A stretch of 64,000 bases of DNA from Butyriboletus loyo (GCA_038093515.1 JBBPSI010000110.1:22032-86031); one strand, 5' to 3'. Positions 32,764 through 45,600 are shown, counted from the stretch's first letter. The notes: a model not told the origin generated them from the sequence alone. Numbers and translations are program-made.

Positions 32764-34655
32764 CCCAACAATGTCATCATACATGACCAGAGCGCCCTCA
32801 GCAACACCATCCCTTCTGTACCCACCATCAGAGTTGTTGCAGAGCATGGTCCCAGAGCTGGACCCCCATCCAACCATCATAGGGCCCAGTCCCTTCTACC
32901 AACCAGGATACATCATGCTTCCACTGGTGAACCACTGTCCTATGGAATCACTATCGCTGCTGACCAAGGAATCCATTGTCTACCTGATGATGTTACCATC
33001 ATTCCCCGGCCAGATGGAACCAACAAGCTTGTTCGTCATCAAGACAGAACAGCAGATCCTGAGCCTCCTACCAGAGGAGCCAGAAGAACTTGACCCCAAT
33101 GACACCACAGACCTCCTCATACCAAACCTCATAATCAATTGATCAGTTCCAAGGCCCTCCGAAGTTTTTTCCCACAGAATCACTTCCGAAATTCAGATCT
33201 GATTTTCGGAGGTCAGTCCCCTCAAAGCCATCGACTGGATCGATGAGGAAGGTCACCACCACTGTCGCAAGGTTGAATACATATGATCACATTCATTCCT
33301 TCATGAACCCCTGCACTCAATCTATGAGAATGCAGGCTTTCCTCTTCTCACCCCCTCCTACGATGCAATACCCGACATTCTCCTTCACAACCATGGTTTC
33401 AAAATGTTTTGTCAATCCCAATACCCAACTATAAATGAAATGAAGGAATATCTTGTCCCATTCTATGACAAATCATCTCCTTTCAAAGGATTCGACAAGG
33501 ACACACTCTGGAACATGACTCTTGCAGTGCAGCTTTTCAACAGAAACTATCCCACTGTTGATGATGATGGGCACATCAAAGCCTATGACTATTCCAGGCG
33601 ACCTGCGGAGTTCTTTGAAGTTGGCGAAGAACACTTCAGAAATTGGGATGTACCGACATGAAGGAGGTGGAATGAGATACAGGATAGGATTTGGAGGACG
33701 AGGTTCCACCAGCTCCACCCTTTCTTCCGCAAAAATCGCATTGAATTAGAAGCTTCTGATCTTCTATTCAAGTTTGCTCATGAACTCACTGCAGAGCAGC
33801 AAGACATTGCTGACAACTTGGCACAAAATGTCTGACACCTACAATGAGATCTCGGATGACTCCAGACAGATCTTGCAAACTGTCAAGAGTCAGATCAAAG
33901 CAATCATCACGAATACTGGGAGATTGGAGTTGAGGCTGGAAGAAGACGAAGAAGTTGAACTCCTTCAGAACATCGAATTCTGGGACAACTTTTGCCTCCT
34001 AGTAACCAACATGGACCTAGCCAGCTTCAAGCCACATGGGACCTTACAGTCCTCAGTCCTATCAGGACCTCTCTACATCAGAGACATCAGGCTCAAGCAA
34101 GGTCCACTCCTCTCTAGAAATACACTTACCTTTCTTCACATGTATACCATACTGGAGGATTATGCACAAGTTCTCCTCTCATACAGACAAATTTCTCCTT
34201 CTATTTACGTTTCACACTCTGACTTCACTGTAAAATTCTCTAGTGGAAAAATAAATAATCCACACTGGTTTCCCAACATACAATATGAGGAATTTGAAGT
34301 GATATGTGCTGCCTCAGCACCACCACTATCTGCTCTTCCGCAAGGGATCCCAGAGAATAATTTACATGGAGTTGAAACAGGAGAACATGAGAAAGAAGGA
34401 AGTTATCTCTCAAACATTGGTCCTGGAGAAGAATCTAACAACTTAGGAGGAGATTTTCAATATGATGAAAATGGATACTTGGTGCAAGAAACATCGGAAC
34501 AAGGACCTTCGGAACCATCTGGGTTTTACACACCAGTGGTTAATCCGATAGGTCTTCCCTCACATTCACCTTCTCCTGTTTCTAATCCTTCAATTCTAAA
34601 TGCTGACAAAGTTTTCTCTTCTTTTGATCAGTTCATCTTCAGATTTTTGTTTTAA
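32764..34655 (+). pseudogene. Plus copia accessory ORFs (rest of a, b, and intact c)
   Basis: Resumes copia sequence after the nested block. 32771-33142 matches the alternative frame of ORF a (MSSYMTRAPSATPSLLYPP). 33404-33661 is ORF b, stopped by TGA where the minus copy has an arginine codon. 33828-34655 is ORF c, 275 codons without a stop. Relative order and spacing match the minus copy, so these ORFs belong to the element and were not picked up once by chance. Confidence 0.75.
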
Positions 34656-34664
34656 ACAATTATC

Positions 34665-35700
34665 ATGTTGCTCCCCACTGAATCAGAATTCAAGATCGAT
34701 GCCCAAATTCAGCAGAGACTTCCTGTCCTGACTGGAGTGGACAACTATACAGCCTGGTCTCATCAAATGAGACATGCTCTCACCGTAATCAGTGTCTGGT
34801 CAATAGTAGATGGTACTTCTGAGTACTACAATCAGACTGCTGCTGACCAGCAAAAGTAGGTCTCGCTGGACAAGTGCTCTGTTGGCATGCTTGCCATCTA
34901 CATCTCTCCAGAACTCCAACATGCAGTCAACTACGACTACGCTCCATTGCTCTATGACGCTGCTGGTCAAATAATTCCAGAAACCATCAACATCTCTGTT
35001 GCCAAAACTCTCTGGGACTTCCTGCACAACACCTACACAACCACAGGCATTACATGACAATTTTTCCTGTTCTGCCAAGCCATGAACATTCGTGTTCATG
35101 AAGCTAACACTGTTGCTGGTCTCATGTCCTTAACGGACACTTTTCATAAAATGGAAGCAGCAGGATTAAGCCTTCCCAACAACTTCCAATCCATGATCTT
35201 GCTCACCAAGTTACCGAAATCTTTTGAACCTCTGGTGTCAAACATCATCCACAATACTAATGTTCACCAATTTACACCAAACATTATCATTCCCATGATT
35301 ACCCACAAGCTACAACTTTGTGCTGGCACTGGCCAGATCCCTTATCCTTCAACCTCTCATATGAATGCAGTTGCACTGGATTCCCAGCTCAACTGTACCA
35401 ACACGGTTAGACGCAGACCTCCTCCACCTGCACAGACAAATTGGAACAATCAGGCTCGCCCTCAATCGATGAGAAGGATGAAGAATCCTTTTATGGAAAC
35501 ACTGCTCATTGTGCTGATGGCACTTGGAAGCACAGTCTTGACTCCCATGACATTAATGTCTGGGACTCTACATACCAGTGAGATGCTGAGGACTATGATG
35601 CTGTATATGATTACAACAATGAATTTGATCTTGGTGATCTTTATATTGCGGGAGCTTACACATCTGGAGATGTCCCATCAAAGAAGGATCTTCTTTCCAA
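34665..35700 (+). pseudogene. gag: Plus copia gag remnant
   Basis: Starts MLLPTESEFKIDAQIQQRL at 34665. TAG at about 34857 replaces a tryptophan codon, and TGA near 35054 a glycine. After QARPQ near 35462 about 500 bp present in the other copy are deleted, joining straight to IDEKDEESF-type linker sequence. Confidence 0.85.
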
Positions 35701-35707
35701 CGCCTGG

Positions 35708-38700
35708 ATGATTGACAGTGGTTGTACAGACCATGTCACACCACACGTTGAAGACTTCATGGATCTCGGTGACACTGAGAGAATTGCAATCACAGCAAAT
35801 GGCACAACCATGAAGATGTTTGGACCTGGTACTGTGTTGTTATCACAACAACTAGGGAAGGATAAGCCCATTCCTTTGGAGCTTACAGGAGTATGGTATG
35901 CACCTCAAGTAGCCCATAGACTCTTATTGGTCACTGCTCTAACCAAGAATGGTTATCAATGCGAAATTACCGATCAAACCAAGATTTGGAACCCTCAAGG
36001 ACATTTGGTAGTGCAGGCTTCTGCCTTGCTTCCGAACAATCCCCTCCACTGGTTTCAGACTAAAATGCTAACTCCAGATGTTGGGATCCACTCCTTGCAG
36101 GATGTCGGATCTTCTTCATTGTGGCACCACCATTTTGGTCATCCATCCAAAAATGTGTTACGCCATGCTTACAAGAATGTTAAGGGTATGCCATTAATAC
36201 CTGAACCTTCTGACATCATTCCTTGTTGAGGCTGTGCCTTAGGCAAGATGCATGAACATCCCTATGCACCTTCATCCAAATGCACATCTCAGGTCCTTGG
36301 GCTAGTGCATTCCGACTTGGTTGAATTCCCCACACACTCTCGGACTCAGAAGCGCTACATTTTAACCTTTATCGATGACTTCTCTGCTTTTGCAGTCATG
36401 CGGTTTTTACGCCTTAAATCTGAGGCAGCTGATGCTTTTAAGGAAGTGGTCATCTGGGCTGAACGTCAAACCCAGTCTTCACTTCTTGCTGTCCATTCGG
36501 ATCATGGGGGGGAATACATGTCTAATGACATTTGGAAGTTCCTCTCATCCAGGGGCATTGAGCATCAGTTCTCTGTACCTCACACCCCTCAACAGAATGG
36601 ACGAGCAGAGCGATTTAATAGGACCATCCTGGAAAAAGAAGAATCCATGCGCCACACTGCCTGTCTACCAAAAGTCTTCTGGCAGGACGCAACCGAAACC
36701 TCACTTCATATCTACAATCGCCAACCAATGCATCGTCATAATTGGAAAACCCCCATTGAGATGTTCTCTGGGGAGAAACCAGATGTCTCTTACTTCCAGG
36801 TATTTGGATGCCATGCATACGTTTTCATAAAGAAGGAAATTAGGGAAAACAAGTTGTCTCCGAAATCAGAACAAGCCACTTTCATCAGATATGAATCTGG
36901 CACCAAAGGCTATCACTTTTGGTCTCCAATCTGAAGACGAGTTCTTGTAGAGTCCATTGTGACTTTTGATGAAGAAAACTTCCCACACTGTTCCAAAGAA
37001 CAGAACAATAGACAAGCCACAATTCCACCTCCCATTCTTCCCACAGATGCAGATGAACATGGAGATGATGAAGATAGTACATCTGATGCCCTACCATCAA
37101 ATCAACAAAGAGCTGACGAGCCACCTCCATTAGGAGTACGCTTTGAATTTCCCCAATTTTAAATCCTGACAATATGCAACAACTGTCTCCTCAACCATCT
37201 GTCACACCTTCACCATGGGTTATCCCTGAACATCCACCATCACCTTTAATCCTCAATCCTCCATCTTCTGACTCAGTTCATGAAGAACAACTACCGATAT
37301 TCTCACCTCCATGCCCTGGAGTTAAAAGAGAAAGGCCAGACACTGGACATAGATCGTCTATAACGGATCAACACCAACATAAATGCCAAATGATACCTTC
37401 ATTGGAAACCTTTGAAGATCCTGGTTGGATTTGTCCTTCCACTTTCTTACCTCCAACAAGAGTATATCCTGAACAAATCACTGAATTTCACAATCATCCT
37501 CATCAACATCATCCAACATGAGATGTTTGTGCTCAAGGTCACCAATGTGACTTATATGATGAGTTCAATCAGGATTTACATTCTCATGGTGCTCCAATCC
37601 CAATGATCACTAATCCAGATTTCTTGCAAACGGGTCAGGACTTTAATCCTCGTCCTACTCGCAACCGTATTCCACAGATTGTCCCAGATAATGCATATGG
37701 GAATCGACCTCCGATCAAGATAGAACAAGAGATACATTGAGGATTGGATCCTATTCAGGAGGAGTTAATTCCTACTCCACAACCAGTTAATCAACCAAGA
37801 CCCACAAATGAAGAAGATGACTTAGGACAGATGTACAGTGCTAAGTGGATTAAATCTCTTCTAGCTGCTGCTACTGTCAATGGTATCCCACAGTCTCACA
37901 AGGCAGTAATGAGATTACCTTCTGCCGAGAGATCCAAATGGCTAACCGCCATGGGAGAGGAATACACATCGTTTCAAGAATGACGTGTATGGGATCTGGT
38001 AGATCTTCCCAAGGAACGTCAAGTCATTAGAGGGAAATGGATAAATGTACAAAAAAGCGATGGATGATACAAGTCTCACTGGGTAGCAAAAGGCTTTACC
38101 CAAATCTTCGGAATTGATTATGAGGAAATGTTCTTACCTGTTGCCAGGTTTGAAACTGTTAGGATTCTCTTAGCTCTAGCTGCCTTAGAAGATTGGGAAA
38201 TCGAGGCTCTAGACATCAAGACCGCATTTCTCTTCGGAGATCTTGACGAAGAAATCTATATGGAACAACCTGAGGGTTTCGCTCAAAAAGGCTCAGAAAG
38301 TAAAGTCTGTTGCCTACGGAAAGCTATCTATGGCCTCAAGCAAGCGGCCCTTCAATGGAACAAAGCCTTGCACTTATCACTCATCAAACAAGGTTTCAAG
38401 CATACCTTGTCTGACCCGGGAACTTATATTAAATTCATCGGGAAAGTCATCATTATTTTAGTTATATATGTTGATGATGCTCTTTTTATGGGTAGTGATA
38501 AAGCACAAGTCCTCGCTCACAAGAAGCACTTTATGAAGACTTGGGAGAGTCGAGACCTTGGAGAAGCGAAAGAGTATTTAGGCATGTGGATTACCAGGGA
38601 TCGAAGAAACCGTACCCTGAGGCTGGATCAGTGTGATTATGCACAGAAGGTCATAAAACAATTCAAGCTTGAAAATGCAAAACCCGCATGCACACCTCTT

Positions 38701-39453
38701 CCTTCTGGTTACAATCCTTCACCATCAACCACCGAAGCATCGCCATCTTTGCGTTCACAATATCAATCTGTCATCGGATCCCTCCTATTCATCATGCTTG
38801 GATCTAGACCCGATATCGCTCATGCTGTCATCAAGATGTCGCAGTTTTCTTCCAATCCATTGGAAGAGCATTTGCAAAGAGCGCTCTATATAGTCCGCTA
38901 TCTGGTTGGAACACCAGACCTTTGCATAATGTATTCCAGACACAGCCAGACTGGTCCGAGAGCCAATTCTGGCTTTATTGCATACAGTGACACTGACTGG
39001 GCAGGCGATATTGAGACCCATCGTTCAATGACTGGTTATTGTATATTTCTAGCATCTGGCATAGTATCATGGTTATCCAGACGACAATGCAAGATTGCTC
39101 ACTCTTCAACTGAAGCAGAATATATGGGCATGACCGAGACCGCTAAACAGCTCTCTTGGGTGTGCTCCTTGTTCTTCGAGATGGGATACAGACTTGGTCC
39201 TTTACCCCTTCTAGTTGATAATCAGGGAGCTATATTTCTGGCTTCTAATCCTGCCATTGAAGGATGCAGCAAACACATTGCAATTCTGTTTCATTACATT
39301 CGGGAATGCGTTGAGGATAAGGAGATTACTCTCTTCTATACTCCTACTCAACAACAAGCAGCAGATATCTTTACGAAGAATCTGACATGGCAGAGGTTTG
39401 AAGAAGTTTGGTCCATGCTCTCTCTTTCTCCTTTTGTCTCTATAAAGAAGTAA
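35708..39453 (+). pseudogene. pol: Plus copia pol: protease, integrase, RT, RNase H
   Basis: MIDSGCTDHV protease start at 35708; integrase 36248-36934 (HSDLVEFP, HSDHGGEY); Pro-rich linker 36959-37740; RT and RNase H 38128-39453, an uninterrupted 441-codon stretch with VIYVDDALFMG and the KHIAILFHYIREC RNase H tail. TGA stops at 36227-36229 (same position as in the minus copy), 36932-36934, 37519-37521 and about 37981. Confidence 0.9.
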
Positions 39454-39471
39454 TGCTAAAGCGAGGAGGAG

Positions 39472-39931
39472 TGTTGAAATGGTAGTGTTCTATTTCTGTA
39501 TTTCACTTACAGCCACTACATTTCTAGACTGGTCTATATGACATCATTGTCTAGACTCTGTCATGCTTATCACATTACAAATAGCTCTTATTATGCTATT
39601 GGACGATATGCTTAGTCTTATCTCTTATCTCTATCATATTGTCATGTATTTCATACTATACCTTATATAGGTACTATACAGAACACAAGTACAAACACTC
39701 ATGTACTGTATATAAGACAGCCCTTATGGCTTGTCACTTTTCTCTAGATCTTTCAGTTCTATCATCACTACTGTGATATCTCTAAGTTGAGCCTTGCTCC
39801 TTATACTCTTTCAAGTACTCTGTTTGTGATACTCTCACTCTTGTATTATCAGTGAGTCTTTCCACTGATAGGTTTACCCTTGCATCCTTCATTGCCCTCG
39901 GTGCGCCTGCTCAGACATAACAATTCTGAAA
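39472..39931 (+). repeat. CP 3' LTR of the plus-strand copia
   Basis: TGTTGAAATGGTAGTG to CAATTCTGAAA. The purine tract GCGAGGAGGAG is immediately before it at 39461-39471. Confidence 0.92.
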
Positions 39932-40848
39932 TGTTGTGGCCGCCTCAAGATGATGGTGGGGAGCACCCTCAGTGGCGGGGGTGCGCTTGGAGTGTAAACC
40001 CCCTTCTTGGGGCGGCGGGATGGAGGTGGAAGGACCCTTCTGCTGGATGGCAAGGGTGATGTGGGACTTGCGGGCCTTGGTAGTTGTGCATTTCATGGGC
40101 AGGATTGGGAGTGTGTTCTCATGCACTTTGTTGGGCAGGAGCTGTGTGGTGACTGCAACTGCTCCCCCACTGGGCGCATTGTATCCTGGGAGGCTGTGGT
40201 AGATGGTGGAGGTGGGCGGGATACCGAACGCCCTCACCCACCCTCACCCACCTGTGGGCACTGCTTCCTTCTCATCCTGCATGTCGCACAGGCACCCTGG
40301 ACCCAGGGGACACATAGCACAGAGGTGGCCAAGCATGTTGAGCATGCATTGACTGGCTGTTCAGAGGGTGCTGCCATTACCCTTGTGGCAGTTGGGCGCC
40401 TCATGCCTGCAGGGATGACAGGGCAATGTGGAGGCAGTGGGAAATCTGCAGGGAAGCTGGTATTGAGGAATGGGGATGCTGTTGGCAGGGGCACATTGGT
40501 GGTTGTAAAGGTGCTTGGAGCAGGCAACAATGCTCCAATTGGTGATGTATTGTTGGTGCCCTCATCATGTCACAATAGATGGAAGGTTGCACCATGCTGC
40601 CTTCGATCAGCTCCATCACATTGCACCAGTTCTCCTCCCCTCCTGCCATCACATACTTCACAATCACAGCTGAGATCTGTTTGTTTTCAGCAGTGAGAAT
40701 TGTCAGCCATGATAATTTTGATTCATTGTAGATAGTGCACAATGTAAGCAGGTGGTGTGTGTTGGCTCAAGGGTACCACCACAAAGGTTAAAGGACAGAT
40801 TTCCCATGCACATATCATTTTCACACACTTTAAGCACAAGGCCTTGGT
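39932..40848 (-). pseudogene. Decayed ORF with a Zn2Cys6-like cysteine motif
   Basis: The minus-strand piece at 40530-40234 has CSTCLATSVLC then ACATCRMRRKQC, i.e. C-x2-C-x6-C-x7-C-x2-C-x6-C, the spacing of fungal Zn(II)2Cys6 clusters, with basic residues in the second half. Flanking frames 40742-40401 and 40237-39911 are shifted and Pro/Thr-rich. It is probably a broken gene of a repeat-associated family. The region is interrupted at 40848 by the G2 gypsy (TSD cttgg) and continues at 48448. Confidence 0.45.
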
Positions 40849-41274
40849 GTTACGGTAGTGGTCTACTTTTTCTCTCCATTACCATCGGGACTATTACGTT
40901 CACCTAGCCTTTTGCTAGTTCCACTTGAACGGTGACAACCGTTCTTACTTAGTCATCACTTCCCGCGCACGGACGCATTTTCCTTCACACTCTGGAACGT
41001 TCTAGAGTATCTTTTCCTCATTTGTACTTTCGCTCTCGCGACCCGATTAGGGAGCATGGTCTGTGCGCAGACCTCAGTAGTATAAAGGCTCTGTCTTTAC
41101 GCCTTGTACTCTATCTAGTTCTACGCAGCAATCTGCTAGCAATTAGTTCACTGCCAGACTCTTAGTGTGCGCACTAAGACATAGTCTGAGACTTCTCCCA
41201 GAACTGTCTCCTGAGTCTCGAGGCCACTCCAGAGTGCCTCCTCGCTGTTCTGATTGTTAGCGCCCAGCGTAACA
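40849..41274 (+). repeat. G2 5' LTR
   Basis: 426 bp, TGTTACGGTAGTGG to CGCCCAGCGTAACA. Contains AGTATAAAGG at 41079-41088 and the inferred transcript start at about 41112. Confidence 0.95.
41081..41122 (+). promoter_or_regulatory. G2 promoter TATA and inferred R start
   Basis: TATAAAG at 41081 and ATCTAGTTCT at 41113-41122, 32 bases further. The latter is the perfect complement of the PBS. Start site inferred. Confidence 0.6.
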
Positions 41275-41276
41275 AA

Positions 41277-41286
41277 AGAACTAGAT
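41277..41286 (+). promoter_or_regulatory. G2 candidate self-primer binding site
   Basis: AGAACTAGAT, two bases after the LTR, complementary to ATCTAGTTCT at 41113-41122 in R. Same layout as in G1, with different sequence. Confidence 0.75.
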
Positions 41287-41338
41287 CTTCCTCTCGCTTC
41301 TGCTCTTCAGCAGTAAAGCCGCCCTCCCCTCGCCCACC

Positions 41339-42673
41339 ATTTCCATCCAACGTCCAAGACGCGTCGGTCATTCTTTCCGCGTTCCCTCTCCCGAACCGGA
41401 ACCCATCGTCGTCGACAACCCATCGCCGCCACACTCTCCTGCCCAGCCAGACCCTCAACCCCAGTTTTCCCCTTTGCCCCAGTCGGACCCCGAACCCTCT
41501 TATCAACCCGAGGACCAGGGTCTAGGGCAGGAAGACGAACCGGCACCCAGTGATGACAGTTATCACAGCGACTGGCTTGACAGAACCCCCCACGTTTCCC
41601 CCCATGTCTCCCACTCTCCCTCTCCACCGTACTATCCCCCTGCAGATCCATCAGACAACGAAGACAACGACAACGATATGTCCGACAAAAAGAATATCGT
41701 CCCCAAAGACTTCTCTGGTCTCAATGAAGACGCCTCGCGATGGCTCCTTGCCATGCGCACCTACTTTGCCGCCAATCAAACGGCATTCCCCGACGACGAA
41801 TCGAAAATCAATGCCCTTCTCATGAAGATGAGCGAAGGGAAAGGCAAAATGTTCTCTGAAGGATGGATGAGTCTCCTTCTAGACGGACACCCCACAGCAC
41901 GACAGAGAGAGTTCTCAACGGTCTGCGAGGACTTCCACAGGGTCTTCCATCCCTTTGACGTAGGAGAGAGTGCCTGAATTGATCTGGGGAACCTCACCCA
42001 GAACAAAGCCAACCGCAAGGACGGCTATGACACCTACGTCACGGAGTTCCAACTCCTTGCTGCAAAGTCTGGAATCATCAACGAGAAGGCACTCATCGAA
42101 TGGTTCATTCGTGGTCTCGACCCCCGCCTTGCTGAATCTGTCCTCTCATGTGAGAAACCTCCTACCACGCTTGCCAGATGGGCCGAGAAAACATCCGCCT
42201 TCCACGCGCAGCACAAGCGCATCGACGACCTCCGCGCCGGGAAGCGCTACATTCCCACTTTCTCCTCCCCCTCCAAGCCCTCGTCCAGCAGAAGGGACCC
42301 CAACGCGATGGACGTCGACGCAGTCCGACTTACTCCCGTACAACGCGCGGAGTACATGAAGCAGAACAAATGCTTCGTTTGCCACCAAGTCGGCTGCCGA
42401 TCGACCAACCATCCTCGCCCCCCTCGCAACGGGCAGAACTCCCGAGGACCGCCCCCTCATCCCCCTCGCAACCCCCAACGCGCACGCACTGCAGTCGTCA
42501 CACCCCCCGAACCAAAGCCCTCCCCACTCGTCGACTACCTGTCCGAGTTAAAGGATCGAGGCACCCAACAAGAAGACATCTTAAATGTCCTCAAGGCATG
42601 CTTCAACGAAGATGAAGAAAAGCTGCCTGTTGCAGCAACCAAGGTGGCCGAAGAATGGCCAAAGGATTTTTAG
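41339..42673 (+). pseudogene. gag: G2 gag with one nonsense codon and no upstream ATG
   Basis: The frame is open from about 41339; at the likely start the codon is ATT in a good initiation context (CCCACCATT), suggesting a lost ATG. TGA at 41975-41977 interrupts the capsid-like region (NIVPKDFSGLNEDASRW, later TYVTEFQLLAAKSGI and LIEWFIRGLDPRL). Zinc knuckle CFVCHQVGCRSTNH near 42370. It overlaps pol by 19 nt. Confidence 0.88.
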
Positions 42674-45600
42674 AAGAGAGGGAAGTTTCAACGTCTTCAC
42701 CTCTCCATGTAATTGCCCCTGTAGTTTTGTCAAATCCCCATGCGCAATCCATACGAGTTCCCGTGTCATTATTCGCGCATGAAGGGGGTCAAATCGTCGA
42801 CACATTCGCCCTGGTGGACAGCGGCGCAAGCGGATGCTTCATAGACCGAGATCTAGTGAAGCGAAAGAAATTGCCGATGGAACGGCTACCCAAGCCACTT
42901 AGTGCCCAAAACGTGGACGGGTCAAACAACCAAGGAGGAGTTATACGATACAAAGTCACCGTCTCCATCAGGATTGGAGAAACCGAGGAGGAACGGAGCT
43001 TCCTAGTCCTCAACATTGGAAAGGAGAACATGATCCTGGGTCTACCGTGGTTAAGAGAGGCAAACCCAGTAATAGATTGGGCCACTGGCCATATCGATCT
43101 CCCAGATCAAATCAAGAAGCCCCGACACGACTCCCCTAGGGCAATCGCTCAATGGTACCTGGTATGGTACCTGGACTTGGACCCAGACTCCAAGATCGCC
43201 AAGCTCTGGAAGAAGCGAGTAGACGCTTCAGAAAGGGAAGCTTACCCTGTTTGAAAAGCAACCATCACGACTGAGATCGCTGCTCAAGCCATCAAGGAGA
43301 AAGCAGTTCTCCCTACCCCATTCGCCGCCTTTGTGGATGTTTTTGACAAAAAGAATACCGAGGAACTTCCCCTGTCCCGATCTTTCGACCACGCTATCGA
43401 CCTCGACAAAGACTTTGTACCCAAAGTCGCTAAGGTCTATCCTCTGAACCCAAAAGAGTCAGAGGCATGCAAGGCGTTCGTCAAGGAACACCTCAAGTCA
43501 GGGAAGATTACTCCCTCCAAGTCCCCGCAGGCAGCTCCTTTCTTCTTCGTATCCAAGAAGGATGGTTTGTTACGTCCCTGCCAGGACTACCGGTACCTGA
43601 ACTCCCACATGGTCAAAAATGCCTACCCTCTCCCCCTCATCTCCGACCTCATCGACCGTCTCAAAGGGTCCAAAATCTTCACCAAGATGGACATCCGCTG
43701 GGGATACAACAACGTCCTCATCAAGCCGAACGATCGCTGGAAAGCGGCCTTCATCACCCCCCAAGGGCTGTTCAAACCCACCGTGATGTTCTTTGGCCTT
43801 TGCAACTCCCCAGCAACATTCCAGGCTTTGATGGACCATATCTTCGGTGACCTCATGGCAGAAGGATGGCTAATCATCTATATGGACGACCTTTTGATTC
43901 ACTCCGCCACCTCTGCAGAACACGAGGCCCGTACGATCCGCGTCCTAGAAAGGCTCAGAGAGCACAAGTTATTCCTCAAGCTGGAGAAATGTTCATTCGA
44001 CGCCGAGGAAGTCGAATACCTTGGAATGATGGTCCGAGAAGGACAGGTCAAAATGGACCCCACCAAGCTGAAAGCCATTCGCGAATGGAACCCTCCCACC
44101 TCGGTGAAGGCTGTCAGGTCTTTCATCGGGTTTTGCAACTTTTATCGGCGATTTATACAGGATTTCTCTCACATTGCAAAGCCGCTACACGACCTGACAA
44201 AGAAGAACTCCCCCTGGGCCTGGACCCCTGCCTGTGAAGCCGCATTCCAGGCAATTAAACAGTTGTTCTTGAGGCAGCCCGTCCTCTCCATGCCCGATGT
44301 CACAAAGCCGTTCGCCGTCATGACAGATGCCTCCCTCACTGCTACCGGAGCAGTACTTATGCAAAAGGATGTCAATGGCGACCTGCATCCTTGTGCTTAC
44401 CTGTCAAAGACGCTCTCGCCTGCGGAGCGCAATTACAATATCTATGATCGCGAGTTGCTCGCAGTCATTCATGCACTAGAAGAGTGGTGACACTACCTGC
44501 GCGGTACTGGTCACCAAGTGGAGATTCTCACCGACCACAAGAATCTCACTTACTTTCGCCAACCCAACAAGCTATCCCGCCGGCAGGCTCGCTGGCTCAT
44601 GTTCCTGCAGGATTTTGACCTGCACTTCCATCACATCCCGGGTACTCAGATGGGCCCTGCCGATGCTTTATCCCGCCGCGACGATGTTGACACTTCCGCC
44701 GACAACCAGGAAGTGACCCTCCTCCCAGAAAACCTCTTCGCTCGCAAGATCGATGTCGCCCTCGCAGAAAAGATTGCCGCCTCCACCCCCAGCGACCCCA
44801 TGATTAAGAGGTGCATGCAGGCTCTCTACGAAGACTCCCCCCTCTTCCCCAAAATGAATGCTGGGGACTGGGACTTCGACGGCAAAGAGCTGTACTTTCG
44901 CAAAAAGCGCTACATTCCGGAGGCGGCCCGTGTCGACCTCATCCGATCACTACACGAGAGTCCAACTGGCGGTCACGGTGGCATCTTTCGCACCCAGAAC
45001 CTGGTGCAACGGGATTACTGGTGGCCAGGCATGGCTAATCTGGTCCGCCGCTTCGTTTCTGGCTGCGCCGTATGTCAGGCGCATAAGGTTAATACTCACC
45101 CCACCATGCCTCCTCTCACCCCTCTGGCCAGTGTGGCCTCTCGCCCTTTTGAACAAGTCTCAGTTGACCTCATCACCGGACTTCCTCCATCTTTAGGATT
45201 TGATTCGGTCATGGTCGTGGTAGACCATGGGCTTACGAAGGGGGTAATTTATTCCCCTTGCAACAAGGACATCGACACAGCAGGAGTGGCCCAGTTATTT
45301 TTCAAAACTGTCTTCCTACGATTCGGCCTCCATTCCCGCTGCATCTCTGACCGAGGTCCCCAATTCGCTTCCGCCTTTGCCAGAGAACTCGCAAGGCTCC
45401 TGGACTACGACCTCGCCCTCTCCTCCGCGTACCACCCACAGACCGATGGAGAAACGGAACGAGTCAACCAAGAACTGGAAACGTATCTCCGGATCTTCTG
45501 TGATGGTCACCCTGAACGATGGGCTGAACTCCTTCCTATGGCCGAGTTCTCCCACAACTCCATGACCCATTCATCGACCAACGTGACACCCTTCTCTCTG

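Larger units (their letters stand above)
22099..39931 (+). mobile_element. CP Ty1/copia element, plus strand, host of a nested insertion
   Basis: 5' LTR 22099-22558, PBS 22559-22573, leader and start of the first accessory ORF to about 22855, then a foreign block (22856-32763), then the remaining accessory ORFs, gag, pol and 3' LTR 39472-39931. Against the minus-strand copy, about 230 bp of element sequence is missing at the left junction, so the nested insertion was followed by a deletion. Flanks catgc (22094-22098) and tgttg (39932-39936) do not match, so the ends may come from different copies or have been rearranged. Multiple stops in gag and pol make it dead. Confidence 0.88.

Noticed and set aside
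40007..40696. 229-codon plus-strand ORF
   Set aside because: Composition is low in complexity, and the opposite strand has the cysteine-cluster motif and better protein character.
41307..41651. Minus-strand ORFs over G2 gag
   Set aside because: Shadow of the gag frame.
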